From: Desulfovibrio sp. ZJ369 | Lineage (GTDB): Bacteria; Desulfobacterota; Desulfovibrionia; Desulfovibrionales; Desulfovibrionaceae | Reading direction: 5' to 3' | Length of the DNA: 64,000 bases | Assembly (NCBI RefSeq): GCF_011039085.1 | Contig: NZ_JAAKEI010000005.1 | Span: 1-64,000, forward strand | Shown here: piece by piece, positions 53,483 through 62,774 of the stretch | Layout of the letters: every line of letters begins with the position of its first letter | Position numbering within the stretch: the first letter of the stretch is position 1 | Made by a program: the position numbers and the translations under genes | Notes under the pieces: generated by a model | What the model saw: the letters and a program-made list of their open reading frames with translations, nothing else | Databases searched by the model: none | What the model was told of the DNA's origin: nothing

Positions 53483-54022
53483 ATGACACGCCTTGAAAAG
53501 ATATATAGGGAGAAAGTGGTTCCGGTACTGCAGAAGGAGTTCAGCTATACCTCTCCCATGCAATTGCCCGGAATTGAAAAAATCTCTCTGAACATCGGCC
53601 TTGGCGCCGCCAGCCAGAACAACAAGCTGATGGAAGAAGCCGTGGCGGAATTGACTGCCATTGCCGGCCAGAAGGCTGTAGTGACTCGCGCCAAAAAGTC
53701 CATTGCGGCCTTTAAGCTGCGTGAGGGCATGCCCATCGGCGCCCGCGTCACGCTGCGCAAGGACCGCATGTGGGATTTTCTGGATAAGCTCATGAATTTT
53801 GCACTGCCCCGGGTGCGCGACTTTCGCGGCATCCCGGATCGCGGCTTTGACGGGCGCGGCAACTTCACTCTGGGCATCAAGGAGCATACGATCTTTCCCG
53901 AATTGGAAATTGATCGTGTGGAAAATCCCAAGGGCATGAACATCACTATTGTCACCTCGGCGGCCACGGACAAAGAAGGCAAGTTCCTTCTGGATCAGTT
54001 GGGCATGCCGTTTCGCAAATAG
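53483..54022 (+). CDS. rplE: Ribosomal protein L5
   Basis: 179 aa. [18 protein letters not shown], the 5S rRNA-contacting GVTLR-like [16 protein letters not shown], and [16 protein letters not shown] are diagnostic. Binds 5S rRNA with L18. Confidence 0.98.
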   Translation: MTRLEKIYREKVVPVLQKEFSYTSPMQLPGIEKISLNIGLGAASQNNKLMEEAVAELTAIAGQKAVVTRAKKSIAAFKLREGMPIGARVTLRKDRMWDFLDKLMNFALPRVRDFRGIPDRGFDGRGNFTLGIKEHTIFPELEIDRVENPKGMNITIVTSAATDKEGKFLLDQLGMPFRK

Positions 54023-54172
54023 GGCGTTTTTCATTGCCCGGCGGCCGTTTTCGCGGCCGGCAGACGGCCCGCAGGCGCGGGCATTGACAGCAGAGAGTGA
54101 ACGCCCACCCGTCAACGGCGCAGAATCCGTGCGGCTGAGTGAAGCGTTTTAAACTTAGTCAGGAGTAATCGT
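54023..54172. other. Intra-operon spacer with hairpin
   Basis: 150 bases between rplE and rpsN, with a CGGCCG-TTTTCG-CGGCCG hairpin at 54042-54059. No gene seen. Spacers this long are unusual within spc operons. Confidence 0.4.
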
Positions 54173-54358
54173 ATGTCGCGTACTTCGCTGGAAGTGAAGG
54201 CCAAACGCAAGCCCAAATTCAGTTCGCGCGCCTATAACCGCTGCCCGGTGTGCGGGCGGTCCAGGGCATATCTTCGCCATTTCGGCCTCTGCCGTATTTG
54301 CTTCCGCAATATGGCCCTGCGCGGCGAATTGCCCGGCGTTCGCAAGTCGAGCTGGTAA
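54173..54358 (+). CDS. rpsN: Ribosomal protein S14 type Z (zinc form)
   Basis: 61 aa. Short, zinc-binding version with Cys24, Cys27, Cys40, Cys43 in [25 protein letters not shown] precedes the ATG. Confidence 0.98.
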   Translation: MSRTSLEVKAKRKPKFSSRAYNRCPVCGRSRAYLRHFGLCRICFRNMALRGELPGVRKSSW

Positions 54359-54462
54359 TTTTTCGGGCGCACTCGCGTCCGATGCGGCGCGGGCCACCGC
54401 GCCTGCGGGAAGTGGCGGCATGGGGCCGTCAACCCCGCTCCCCAAACGTTCAGGAGCTTTCG

Positions 54463-54843
54463 ATGTTGACAGATCCTATTGCGGATATGTTGACCCGTAT
54501 CCGCAACGCACATTTGGCCCTGCACAAGGAAGTGAATGTGCCGCGCTCGAAGATGAAGGAAGCGTTAGCCGCCATCCTCAAGCAGGAAGGTTACGTCGAA
54601 GACGTGGCCGTGGCCGACAAAGACATTACCATCACCCTCAAATACCAGAAGGGCAAGCCCGTCATTTCGGGCCTGAAGCGCATCAGTACGCCCGGTCGCC
54701 GGGTCTATGTGAATTCGCGCCAGATCCCCAAGGTGCAGAACGGCCTCGGCATTTGCATTCTGTCCACGTCCAGCGGCGTGCTGGACGGCATGTCCGCCCA
54801 TGAGAAGAAGGTGGGCGGCGAACTTCTGTGTGAAATCTGGTAG
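54463..54843 (+). CDS. rpsH: Ribosomal protein S8
   Basis: 126 aa. [16 protein letters not shown] start; C-terminal [20 protein letters not shown] in parts. In E. coli S8 represses the spc operon by binding mRNA near rplE. The ATG at 54463 follows CAGGAG; 104 non-coding bases separate it from rpsN. Confidence 0.98.
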   Translation: MLTDPIADMLTRIRNAHLALHKEVNVPRSKMKEALAAILKQEGYVEDVAVADKDITITLKYQKGKPVISGLKRISTPGRRVYVNSRQIPKVQNGLGICILSTSSGVLDGMSAHEKKVGGELLCEIW

Positions 54844-54853
54844 GCGGTGCGTT

Positions 54854-55393
54854 ATGTCTCGCATAGGTAAACTGCCCATTCCCGTTCCCAATGGCGTTGA
54901 AGTCAGGATCGGAGCGGACGTTGTGGAAGTGAAAGGCCCCAAGGGTTCATTGAGCACGCCTGTCTGCTCCCTGCTCAAATATGAACTGGCCGACGGCCAT
55001 GTGACTGTGAGCCGTTTGGAAGAAAGCCGCGAGAGCCGTTCGCAGCACGGGCTGCGCCGCACATTGCTGGCCAATTGCATAGAAGGCGTGACCAAGGGCT
55101 TTTCCAAGGCCCTGGAAGTCATCGGCGTGGGCTACCGCGTCGCCGTCAAGGGCAATATCATTGAGCTGGCCGTTGGCTATTCCCACCCCGTGCTGGTGGA
55201 GTTGCCCGACGGGATCAAGGCCGGCGTTGAAGGCCAGGTGCTGACCATCAGCGGCACGGACAAGGAACTGGTCGGCGAACTGGCTGCCAGGATCCGCCGG
55301 ATCCGCAAGCCTGAACCCTACAAGGGCAAGGGCATCAAGTATGCGACCGAGACCATCCGCCGCAAGGTGGGCAAGTCCGGCGGCAAGAAGTAG
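54854..55393 (+). CDS. rplF: Ribosomal protein L6
   Basis: 179 aa with two similar halves. [16 protein letters not shown] start, [10 protein letters not shown], and the C-terminal [16 protein letters not shown] that touches the sarcin-ricin loop. Confidence 0.98.
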   Translation: MSRIGKLPIPVPNGVEVRIGADVVEVKGPKGSLSTPVCSLLKYELADGHVTVSRLEESRESRSQHGLRRTLLANCIEGVTKGFSKALEVIGVGYRVAVKGNIIELAVGYSHPVLVELPDGIKAGVEGQVLTISGTDKELVGELAARIRRIRKPEPYKGKGIKYATETIRRKVGKSGGKK

Positions 55394-55403
55394 GGGTTGC
55401 GTC

Positions 55404-55763
55404 ATGAAATATACCAAAAATGAATCCCGGCAGCGCCGCAAGGTCCGCATCCGCAAAAAGGTCAACGGTTCCGCGGCGCGCCCGCGTCTTGTGGTGTACA
55501 GGTCGAACATGCATATTTACGCCCAGATCGTCGATGATCTGGAAGGCGCGACCCTGGTTGCCGCCTCCACCCTTACGCTTTCCAAAACCGAACCCGACAT
55601 GCGCTGCAACAAGAGCGGCGCGGAACGGGTCGGCAAGGAAATTGCCCGTCTGGCCAAGGAAAAGAATATCGATCAGGTGGTATTTGATCGCAACGGCTAT
55701 CTTTATCACGGTCGCGTCAAAGCCGTAGCTGACGGCGCGCGCGAAGGCGGCCTGGAGTTCTAA
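55404..55763 (+). CDS. rplR: Ribosomal protein L18
   Basis: 119 aa. [20 protein letters not shown] and the C-terminal [20 protein letters not shown] are diagnostic; binds 5S rRNA. Confidence 0.98.
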   Translation: MKYTKNESRQRRKVRIRKKVNGSAARPRLVVYRSNMHIYAQIVDDLEGATLVAASTLTLSKTEPDMRCNKSGAERVGKEIARLAKEKNIDQVVFDRNGYLYHGRVKAVADGAREGGLEF

Positions 55764-55764
55764 T

Positions 55765-56277
55765 ATGCGTCAGGAAAATACAGAGACTCAGCAGAACGAA
55801 TTGGGCGAAATCGAAAAAATCGTCTCCCTGAACCGTGTGGCCAAAGTGGTCAAAGGCGGACGCCGTTTCAGCTTCAGCGCCCTGGTGGTGGTGGGTGACG
55901 GCAAGGGCGGCGTGGGCTTTGGCCTGGGCAAAGCCCAGGAAGTGCCCGAGGCTCTGCGCAAGGCCACCGAGCGCGCGCGCAAGAACCGCGTGCGGATTCC
56001 CCTGCTGGAAGGCACCCTGCCCTATGAAGTGCTGGGCCGTTTCGGCGCGGGCCGGGTCATGCTCAAGCCCGCCTCCAAAGGCACGGGCATTATTGCCGGG
56101 GGCGCAGTGCGCGCCGTGATGGAAGCAGTGGGCGTGCACGACGTGCTGGCCAAGGCCATCGGCACCAACAATCCGCATAACGTGCTTCGCGCCACCATAC
56201 AGGGCCTTGTTTCCCTGCGCAGCGCCGATGACGTGTCGGCTTTGCGCGGCAAGAAACTGGAAGCTCCGAGGAAGTAG
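55765..56277 (+). CDS. rpsE: Ribosomal protein S5
   Basis: 170 aa. [40 protein letters not shown] in parts, and [10 protein letters not shown]-like [15 protein letters not shown]. Helps decoding accuracy and unwinds mRNA at entry. Confidence 0.98.
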   Translation: MRQENTETQQNELGEIEKIVSLNRVAKVVKGGRRFSFSALVVVGDGKGGVGFGLGKAQEVPEALRKATERARKNRVRIPLLEGTLPYEVLGRFGAGRVMLKPASKGTGIIAGGAVRAVMEAVGVHDVLAKAIGTNNPHNVLRATIQGLVSLRSADDVSALRGKKLEAPRK

Positions 56278-56279
56278 CC

Positions 56280-56456
56280 ATGACGGAAATCAAGGTCAAA
56301 CTCGTGCGCTCGCGCATCGGCGCCACGCCCGCGCAGCGCAGACTGCTGGACGCCCTTGGCCTCAAGCGCCGCGAAAGGGTCAAGACGTTCAAGGACACCC
56401 CGGCCATCCGGGGGATCATCGCCAAAGTTCCGCATCTGGTGGCCGTTGTCGAGTAG
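56280..56456 (+). CDS. rpmD: Ribosomal protein L30
   Basis: 58 aa. It begins TEIKVKLVRSRIGATPAQRR and continues LDALGLKRRERVKTF and GIIAKVPHLVAVVE, the standard L30 fold. The ATG at 56280 lies 2 bases after the rpsE stop. Its TAG stop (56454-56456) begins TAGAGCGG, the same boundary as the dispersed repeats. Confidence 0.96.
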   Translation: MTEIKVKLVRSRIGATPAQRRLLDALGLKRRERVKTFKDTPAIRGIIAKVPHLVAVVE

Positions 56457-56600
56457 AGCGGCTCACACAGGAAATGCGTCAACCGCTTTGCAATGATTTG
56501 CCTGCAAGTCATTGCCGCGAAATGCAGGCAGGCGGGCTTTGCCCGCCGTCAGTGACATTTCAGGCGTGAAATGCCGCAGGCCCTGTGCGCACAGTGACGG
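56454..56600. repeat. Multi-hairpin TAGAGC-type element in the spc operon
   Basis: Starts TAGAGCGG at the rpmD stop. Hairpins: CAATGA/TCATTG (about 56490-56514), GGCGGGC-TTT-GCCCGCC (about 56531-56547), and CATTTCAGGCGTGAAATG (56554-56571). It fills half of the 287-base gap before rplO. No gene seen. Confidence 0.5.
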
Positions 56601-56743
56601 TTTTGATTCTCACCGGGAAAGAGTATTCTTACGCCGGAGGGCCGGCCCAGGGCCGCGCGTTCTCCAGAACTGCTTCTTTTTCCGGGTGTAGACAAAAATT
56701 GCTCAGAGTGAGCCGGGCCTGACGGCCGCAAGAGGAGTATACC

Positions 56744-57208
56744 ATGCAACTGCACGATCTCTTTCCCTTTCCGGAAGAGCGCAAAACCCGCCGCCGCGTC
56801 GGGCGCGGGTCGGGTTCCGGCCTGGGCTGCACGGCGGGCAAAGGCCACAAAGGCCAGAATGCCCGCGCGGGCGGCGGCGTACGCCCCGGTTTCGAGGGCG
56901 GCCAGATGCCCCTGCAACGCCGCCTGCCCAAGCACGGTTTCAAGAATGCCCTTTTTAAGGTGACCTATGCTGTCATCAACCTGGATATGCTGACTCAGGC
57001 CTTTGACGGCAAGAGCAACATCACGCTGGATGATATCTACGCCCGCGGCCTGGCCCGCATGGGCTCGCCGGTGAAGATACTTTCCCGCGGCGAGGTGAAG
57101 TCCGCCCTCACGGTGGAGGCTCACAAGTTCAGCCGCGCCGCTGCGGAAAAGATTCGCCAGGCCGGCGGTCAGGTCAGCGAGCTGGAAGCGGCAGTCGCAG
57201 CCCAATAG
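56744..57208 (+). CDS. rplO: Ribosomal protein L15
   Basis: 154 aa. MQLHDLFPFPEERKTRRRVG start, GRGSGSGLGCTAGKGHKGQ and the GFEGGQMPLQRRLPKHGF signature. GAGGAG precedes the ATG. It is unusually far (287 bases) from rpmD. Confidence 0.97.
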   Translation: MQLHDLFPFPEERKTRRRVGRGSGSGLGCTAGKGHKGQNARAGGGVRPGFEGGQMPLQRRLPKHGFKNALFKVTYAVINLDMLTQAFDGKSNITLDDIYARGLARMGSPVKILSRGEVKSALTVEAHKFSRAAAEKIRQAGGQVSELEAAVAAQ

Positions 57209-57223
57209 CCTGGGCCGGGCCGC

Positions 57224-57305
57224 AGAGCAGTTTTGCTTGCAAAGTGCTCTGCGGCTGCGGGAGCATCTCCAGCCTGCGCGTGAAGCAAGCACAGGCTGTG
57301 ACGTA
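57224..57305. repeat. Degenerate B-like element between rplO and secY (F1)
   Basis: AGAGCAGTTTTGCTTGCAAAGTGCTCT hairpin (arms AGAGCA and TGCTCT) followed by GCGGCTGCGGGAGCATC, then GCCTG...CAGGC. It shares GCGGGAGCATCT and GAAGCAAGCACAGGCTGTGACG in parts with 60442-60523, and its first half aligns with the inverted B3 element. Confidence 0.6.
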
Positions 57306-57351
57306 ACGCCGAAAAGAGCGCCTGCGGGCGCATAAACGCAACGAGTCATTC

Positions 57352-58665
57352 ATGGCATCAGGATCGGCAAATACGATGGCGGGCCAACCCGCTCTGGCCA
57401 GGCGCCTGGGCTGGACCCTCCTCATTTTGTGCTGCTACCGGATCGGCGTGCATGTGCCGGTGCCCGGCGTGGACGCCGCGGCGCTTGCCTCTTTTTTCGA
57501 GAGCATGTCCGGCACGCTCTTCGGTCTTTTCGACATGTTTTCCGGGGGCGGCCTGAGCAATGTTTCCGTCTTCGCCCTGGGCGTCATGCCATATATCTCC
57601 GCCTCGATCATTATGCAGCTTTTGCAGGTGGTCAGCCCGGACATCAAGCGCATGGCCAAGGAAGAAGGGCAGGCAGGCCGCCGCAAAATCACTCAGTACA
57701 CGCGCTACCTCACAGTGCTGATCACGCTGGTGCAGGGCCTGGGCATTGCGGTTGGCCTGGAGAATATGACCAGCCCGGCAGGCACGCCGGTGGTGCTCAG
57801 CCCCGGCTGGCATTTCCGTCTGGTGACCATGATCACCTTTACTGCGGGTTCGGTGCTGGTCATGTGGCTTGGCGAGCAGATCACCGAGCGCGGCATTGGC
57901 AACGGCATTTCACTGATTATCTTTTGCGGCATTGCCGTGGGCATCCCGCGGGCGATCATCCAGTCCGTGGCCCTGATTGAAGCGGGAGACATGAGCATCT
58001 TCATGGCTGCCGTCATTCTGGTCTTCATGGCCGCGGTGACGGTCTGCATCGTCTTTGTGGAGCGATCCCAACGGCGCATCCCCATCAGCTACGCCAAGCG
58101 ACAGGTGGGGCGAAAGATGTTCGGGGGCCAGAATTCCCATCTGCCCTTGCGTCTGAACACCGCCGGAGTTATCCCGCCCATTTTCGCATCCTCGCTCCTG
58201 CTTTTCCCGGCCACCATCGGCCAGTTTTCCGCCAACGAGTATGTAAAGCGGGCGGCCGAGTTCTTCTCGCCCCAGGGTCTTGCCTATAATGTGCTGTATG
58301 TGGGCCTGATCTTCTTTTTCTGTTATTTCTACACGGCCATTATTTTTGACCCCAAGGACATGGCCGAAAACCTGAAGAAGAACGGCGGCTTCATCCCCGG
58401 CATCCGGCCCGGTGAAAAGACGCAGAACTACATCGACACCGTGCTCAACCGGCTGACTCTTTCGGGGGCGGTGTATATTTCCATCGTCTGCCTGCTGCCC
58501 ATGCTTCTGATCAGCAACTTCAATGTGCCGTTTTACTTCGGGGGCACCAGTCTGCTGATTCTGGTGGGCGTGGCCATGGACTTCATGAATCAGGTTGAAT
58601 CACATATGATTTCAAGCCAATACCAGGGGCTGATACATAAAGCGCGCAAAAGCGGCAAAGCTTGA
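57352..58665 (+). CDS. secY: Protein translocase subunit SecY
   Basis: 437 aa, ten membrane segments. ILCCYRIGVHVPVPGVD start, LGVMPYISASIIMQLL plug region, and the C-terminal NVPFYFGGTSLLILVGVAMD. Forms the channel driven by SecA (5942-8506). Spaced 143 bases from rplO. Confidence 0.98.
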   Translation: MASGSANTMAGQPALARRLGWTLLILCCYRIGVHVPVPGVDAAALASFFESMSGTLFGLFDMFSGGGLSNVSVFALGVMPYISASIIMQLLQVVSPDIKRMAKEEGQAGRRKITQYTRYLTVLITLVQGLGIAVGLENMTSPAGTPVVLSPGWHFRLVTMITFTAGSVLVMWLGEQITERGIGNGISLIIFCGIAVGIPRAIIQSVALIEAGDMSIFMAAVILVFMAAVTVCIVFVERSQRRIPISYAKRQVGRKMFGGQNSHLPLRLNTAGVIPPIFASSLLLFPATIGQFSANEYVKRAAEFFSPQGLAYNVLYVGLIFFFCYFYTAIIFDPKDMAENLKKNGGFIPGIRPGEKTQNYIDTVLNRLTLSGAVYISIVCLLPMLLISNFNVPFYFGGTSLLILVGVAMDFMNQVESHMISSQYQGLIHKARKSGKA

Positions 58666-58681
58666 GCAGAAGGCGTGAAGC

Positions 58682-59476
58682 ATGAAAAAATATCACGGCG
58701 CATTCATTAAGAATGAGCGGGAAATAGCCTGCCTGCGCGAAGCCAATCGCATGGTGGCCAATATCCTTGATGCCGTGGGCGATATGGTGGTGCCGGGCCT
58801 GCCCACCATGCGCCTTGAAGAACTGGCGCAGGACATGTGCGCCGATTACAGGGTCAAACCGGCGTTTCAGGGCTATTGCGGCTATCCCTATGCCGTCTGC
58901 TGCTCGGTGAACGAGCAGGTTGTGCATGGTTTTCCCTCCGCGCGGCTGCTTCAGGAGGGGGATATCGTGAGCATCGACATGGGCGTGGTGTATGAAGGCT
59001 TTGTGGGCGACGCGGCCCGCACCTATCCGGTAGGAAGGGTGAGCGAAGAGGCCCGCAGGCTGATGCAGGTCACTGAGGAAAGCCTCTATGTGGGCATTGA
59101 CAAGGCCCGGGCCGGCAATGACGTCTATGACATCGGCGCGGCCGTGCAAGCCTATGTGGAAGCTGCGGGATTCGGCGTGGTGCGGCGTTTTGTGGGTCAC
59201 GGCGTGGGCGCAAAGATGCACGAAAAGCCGGAAGTTCCCAACTTCAAACCCGGCATGCGTGGCTTGATTCTCCAAAGCGGCATGGTTATCGCCATCGAGC
59301 CTATGGTCACGGCCGGAACCTACGAAGTGGACATTCTGGACGACAAGTGGACAGCCGTGACGCGTGACGGTCAATGGGCAGCGCATTTTGAGCACAGCGT
59401 GGCGATCACGCCGGCAGGGCCGCAAATCCTGAGCATTTCGGATCGTGGTCTGAACCGGCATACGATTTATAGTTGA
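58682..59476 (+). CDS. map: Methionine aminopeptidase, type I
   Basis: 264 aa. Removes N-terminal Met from nascent proteins. Metal ligands are seen as Asp99 and Asp110 in SIDMGVVYEGFVGDAART, then GHGVGAKMHEKPEVPN, IAIEPM and the last Glu in FEHSVAIT. His82 (VVHGFPS) is the substrate-side histidine. It follows secY by 16 bases; adk and infA, which often lie here, are absent. Confidence 0.97.
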   Translation: MKKYHGAFIKNEREIACLREANRMVANILDAVGDMVVPGLPTMRLEELAQDMCADYRVKPAFQGYCGYPYAVCCSVNEQVVHGFPSARLLQEGDIVSIDMGVVYEGFVGDAARTYPVGRVSEEARRLMQVTEESLYVGIDKARAGNDVYDIGAAVQAYVEAAGFGVVRRFVGHGVGAKMHEKPEVPNFKPGMRGLILQSGMVIAIEPMVTAGTYEVDILDDKWTAVTRDGQWAAHFEHSVAITPAGPQILSISDRGLNRHTIYS

Positions 59477-59654
59477 CAGAACCGGCAAAGACGGATAAGA
59501 ATCCCTGTTCCTGCCCCGGATTCAATTTCGGACAGAAGCGTCCGCAGCCTGGGTTTTGACAGGTACGGTTTCAAGCGGCGGCCCTTTGGTCCTTGACGGG
59601 CCGGATGCGGTGCCGGAGATTTTGGCATGGAGCTCTTGCGCGGCAAGCGGGCTC

Positions 59655-59796
59655 TAGAGCAATTTCACTTTGAAATTGCTCTGGCGGCCGCGGGAGCGGA
59701 CGCCCGCGCCGAATGAGCGTCCAGACCGCGTTCTGGACGCGAAATGATGGCAGCGCCGCTTTTGAAATTGAATAATTTCAAAAGCAAAATGCTCTA
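59655..59796. repeat. Composite structured repeat, inverted copy B3 (142 bp)
   Basis: Reverse complement of 15033-15174, nearly identical over 142 bp, including the hairpin with 9-bp stem at 59717-59740 (loop CCGCGT, i.e. ACGCGG inverted). It lies between map and rpmJ, ending 13 bases before the rpmJ start, inside the ribosomal operon. The remaining 59477-59654 has no gene. Confidence 0.95.
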
Positions 59797-59809
59797 ATTG
59801 GAGTGTGGT

Positions 59810-59923
59810 ATGAAAGTAAGACCTTCCGTCAAGAGAATATGCCCCAAGTGTAAGCTGATCCGGCGCAAGGGAGTGCTTCGAGTTATCTGCGAAAACCCCC
59901 GGCACAAGCAGCGCCAGGGCTAG
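59810..59923 (+). CDS. rpmJ: Ribosomal protein L36
   Basis: 37 aa. [20 protein letters not shown] with zinc ligands Cys11, Cys14, Cys27 and His32. GGAGTG precedes the ATG at 59810, just after repeat B3. Confidence 0.97.
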   Translation: MKVRPSVKRICPKCKLIRRKGVLRVICENPRHKQRQG

Positions 59924-59938
59924 GGCAGGAGACATACT

Positions 59939-60307
59939 GTGGCGAGAATTGCAGGTGTTGATTTGCCTCGCGGCAAACGGGTGGATGTTGCTCTCACCTA
60001 TATTTACGGCATCGGCCGCACAACGGCCCTGAAAATCCTGGACACCACCGGCGTCAACTGGGAGCGGAACATCGACGACCTCTCGGCTGACGAAGTGAAC
60101 GAGATCCGCAAGGAACTTGAGCAGCATTATAAGGTGGAAGGCGATCTGCGTCGCGATGTGTCGAGCAATATCAAGCGCCTTATGGACATCGGCTGCTATC
60201 GTGGCCTGCGTCACCGGCGCGGTCTGCCTGTGCACGGTCAGCGTACCCATACCAACGCGCGCACCCGCAAGGGCCCTCGCCGCGGAGCCGTGGGCAAGAA
60301 GAAGTAG
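59939..60307 (+). CDS. rpsM: Ribosomal protein S13
   Basis: 122 aa. [20 protein letters not shown] start and the basic C-terminal [22 protein letters not shown] start at 59939 with CAGGAGA eight bases upstream. Confidence 0.98.
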   Translation: MARIAGVDLPRGKRVDVALTYIYGIGRTTALKILDTTGVNWERNIDDLSADEVNEIRKELEQHYKVEGDLRRDVSSNIKRLMDIGCYRGLRHRRGLPVHGQRTHTNARTRKGPRRGAVGKKK

Positions 60308-60441
60308 TATACCTTTTGCGAGATGTCTGGGCGTTTTTCCGCTGCAAGCGGGAACAAGGCGTCCTGTTTCGCGCAGGCGCCTTCCGTGAGCTTGCCGGCA
60401 GATTCCCCGGCACGGCTGATCGGAGCGTTCACTTGCTGTTT

Positions 60442-60523
60442 TGGAGCGATTTCACAGTGAAGTTGCCTTGGCGTCTGCGGGAGCATCTACAGTCTGTCGG
60501 CGAAGCAAGCACAGGCTGTGACG
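60442..60523. repeat. Degenerate B-like element between rpsM and rpsK (F2)
   Basis: GGAGCGATTTCACAGTGAAGTTGC hairpin region, then GCGTCTGCGGGAGCATC, then GTCTG...CAGGC; closely related to 57224-57305. The whole spacer 60308-60656 (349 bases) is free of genes and ends with a TGCTCTAG fragment at about 60630. Confidence 0.6.
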
Positions 60524-60656
60524 CATGAAGTGGACGCCCGCCGCAAAGGCTGCGCGCAATGCAGTTGCGCTGTTGCATGCCGAAGTGAGCGCCTTCAAAG
60601 CGTTGAGGTTGTCACATTCAAACGTTACAATGCTCTAGTCTGTTCGAGGGATAATC

Positions 60657-61046
60657 ATGGCCAGACCCAAGAAAGCGGTCAAGAAAAAGGAAAAGAAGAA
60701 CGTGCCTGTGGGCATTGCCCATATTCAGGCTTCGTTCAATAATACCATCATCACCTTTACGGACACGCGCGGCAATGCCGTTTCCTGGGCCTCGTCGGGC
60801 CAGAGCGGCTTCAAGGGCTCGCGCAAGTCCACGCCTTTTGCCGCCCAGGTGGCTGCCGAAACGGCTGCCCGCAAGGCGCAGGACAACGGCATGCGCACCG
60901 TGGGCGTCTATGTGAAGGGCCCCGGTTCGGGCCGCGAGGCGGCCATGCGCGCCATTGCCGCCGTGGGCTTCCGGGTGGCCTTCATCCGTGATGTGACGCC
61001 TATTCCGCACAACGGCTGCCGGCCGCCCAAGCGCCGCCGCGTTTAG
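60657..61046 (+). CDS. rpsK: Ribosomal protein S11
   Basis: 129 aa. [39 protein letters not shown] and the terminal [18 protein letters not shown] are diagnostic. Platform protein near the mRNA exit. Confidence 0.98.
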   Translation: MARPKKAVKKKEKKNVPVGIAHIQASFNNTIITFTDTRGNAVSWASSGQSGFKGSRKSTPFAAQVAAETAARKAQDNGMRTVGVYVKGPGSGREAAMRAIAAVGFRVAFIRDVTPIPHNGCRPPKRRRV

Positions 61047-61092
61047 TTCCGCGCTGCCCGGCAGCGTCGTATAAACCGAGAGGATTTTACTC

Positions 61093-61719
61093 ATGGCCAG
61101 ATATACTGAAGCCAAGTGCCGCATTTGTCGCCGTGAAGGCTGCAAGCTCTTCCTGAAGGGCGATCGCTGCTTTACGGACAAGTGCTCCTACGATCGCCGC
61201 CCCTACGCTCCCGGTCAGCACGGCCGCGCGCGCAAGAAGGTCAGCGAATACGCGGTGCAGTTGCGGGAGAAGCAGAAGACCCGCCGCGCTTACGGCATAC
61301 TCGAACGCCAGTTCCACGGCTACTTTGAAAAGGCGGAAATGCAGAAAGGCGTCACCGGCACCAATCTGCTGGTCATCCTGGAGCGCCGCCTGGACAATGT
61401 GGTCTACCGCCTGGGTTTTGCCAATTCGCGCAATCAGGCCCGCCAGCTCGTGCGCCACGGTACCTTTACCCTCAACGGCCGCAAGGTGACCATCCCCTCC
61501 TTGCAGGTGCGCGTGGGAGACACTCTGGAAGTTCCTGAAAAAAATCGCAAAATACCTGTTCTGGCCGAAGCCCAGGAAGTGATTGCCCGCCGCGGTTGCC
61601 CGGCTTGGCTGGAAGCTGACGGAGCCGCCTTCAAGGGTACGGTCAAAGCCATGCCGCAACGCGACGATATCCAGTTCCCCGTCAATGAGCAGTTGATCGT
61701 CGAACTTTACTCGAAATAA
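61093..61719 (+). CDS. rpsD: Ribosomal protein S4 (zinc form)
   Basis: 208 aa. [20 protein letters not shown] start with four Cys before residue 35, the zinc-binding type, then [15 protein letters not shown] and the S4 RNA-binding fold [19 protein letters not shown]. Primary 16S binder; in many bacteria it represses the alpha operon. Confidence 0.98.
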   Translation: MARYTEAKCRICRREGCKLFLKGDRCFTDKCSYDRRPYAPGQHGRARKKVSEYAVQLREKQKTRRAYGILERQFHGYFEKAEMQKGVTGTNLLVILERRLDNVVYRLGFANSRNQARQLVRHGTFTLNGRKVTIPSLQVRVGDTLEVPEKNRKIPVLAEAQEVIARRGCPAWLEADGAAFKGTVKAMPQRDDIQFPVNEQLIVELYSK

Positions 61720-61730
61720 GCGGGGGGCGC

Positions 61731-62774
61731 ATGCTTATCAAACAGGGCGAACGCCTTATCAATGCGCGCAACTGGTCGGAGCTGGTCAAGCCCGACCAGA
61801 TTTTGCGTGACGAAGAAACAGCCAGCGGCACGCACGGCAAGTTTATCTGCGAGCCTTTGGAGCGGGGTTACGGCACCACTATCGGCAATGCCATGCGGCG
61901 CGTTCTTCTGGCCTCCCTGCAGGGAGCGGCCTTTGTGGCCGTGAAAATTTCCGGCGTGCAGCATGAATTTACCACCATTCACGGCGTGCTTGAAGATGTT
62001 ACCGATGTGGTGCTGAATCTGAAGCAGGTGCGCCTGCGCATGGACACGGACGAACCGCAGCGGCTGACCTTGCGCATAGACAGCAAAGGGCCGGTTACAG
62101 CCGGCCAGATCCAGACCAACCAGCATGTGGATGTGCTTAATCCGGATCAGCACATTGCCACGCTCACTGAGGACATTGTGCTGGAAATGGAGCTGGAAGC
62201 GCGCATGGGCAAGGGCTATGTGCCTGCGGACATGCATGAAGGGCTTTCGGAAGAGATCGGCCTGATCAAGCTGGATTCCAGCTTTTCGCCGGTGCGCAAG
62301 GTCGCCTACACTGTGGAGCAGGCCCGTGTGGGCCAGATGACGAACTATGATCGCCTGCTGCTCGAAGTCTGGACCGACGGTTCGCTCACGCCTGAAGACG
62401 CCATTGCCTACAGCGCCAAGATTATCAAGGATCAGATTTCCGTCTTTATTAACTTCGATGAGCGCGTTTCCGGCGACATGCGTCTGGGCAGCAGCGACGG
62501 CGGTGAAGTGAACGAGCATCTTTTCAAAAGTATTGATGATCTTGAGCTTTCAGTGCGCGCCACCAATTGCCTGCGGAGCGCCAATATCGCTTTGGTGGGC
62601 GAATTGGTGCAGCGTTCCGAGGCCGAAATGCTCAAAACCAAGAATTTCGGCCGCAAGTCGCTGGATGAGATTAAGAGCGTGCTTTTGGATATGGGGCTGG
62701 ACTTCGGCATGAAGGTCGACAGCTTCGACAAGAAATATCAGGAATGGAAAAGGAAGCAGCAAAATGAGGCATAG
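61731..62774 (+). CDS. rpoA: RNA polymerase alpha subunit
   Basis: 347 aa. N-terminal dimerisation and assembly domain ([20 protein letters not shown]) and C-terminal domain ([20 protein letters not shown]) that contacts UP elements and activators. It overlaps rplQ by 11 bases. Confidence 0.98.
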   Translation: MLIKQGERLINARNWSELVKPDQILRDEETASGTHGKFICEPLERGYGTTIGNAMRRVLLASLQGAAFVAVKISGVQHEFTTIHGVLEDVTDVVLNLKQVRLRMDTDEPQRLTLRIDSKGPVTAGQIQTNQHVDVLNPDQHIATLTEDIVLEMELEARMGKGYVPADMHEGLSEEIGLIKLDSSFSPVRKVAYTVEQARVGQMTNYDRLLLEVWTDGSLTPEDAIAYSAKIIKDQISVFINFDERVSGDMRLGSSDGGEVNEHLFKSIDDLELSVRATNCLRSANIALVGELVQRSEAEMLKTKNFGRKSLDEIKSVLLDMGLDFGMKVDSFDKKYQEWKRKQQNEA

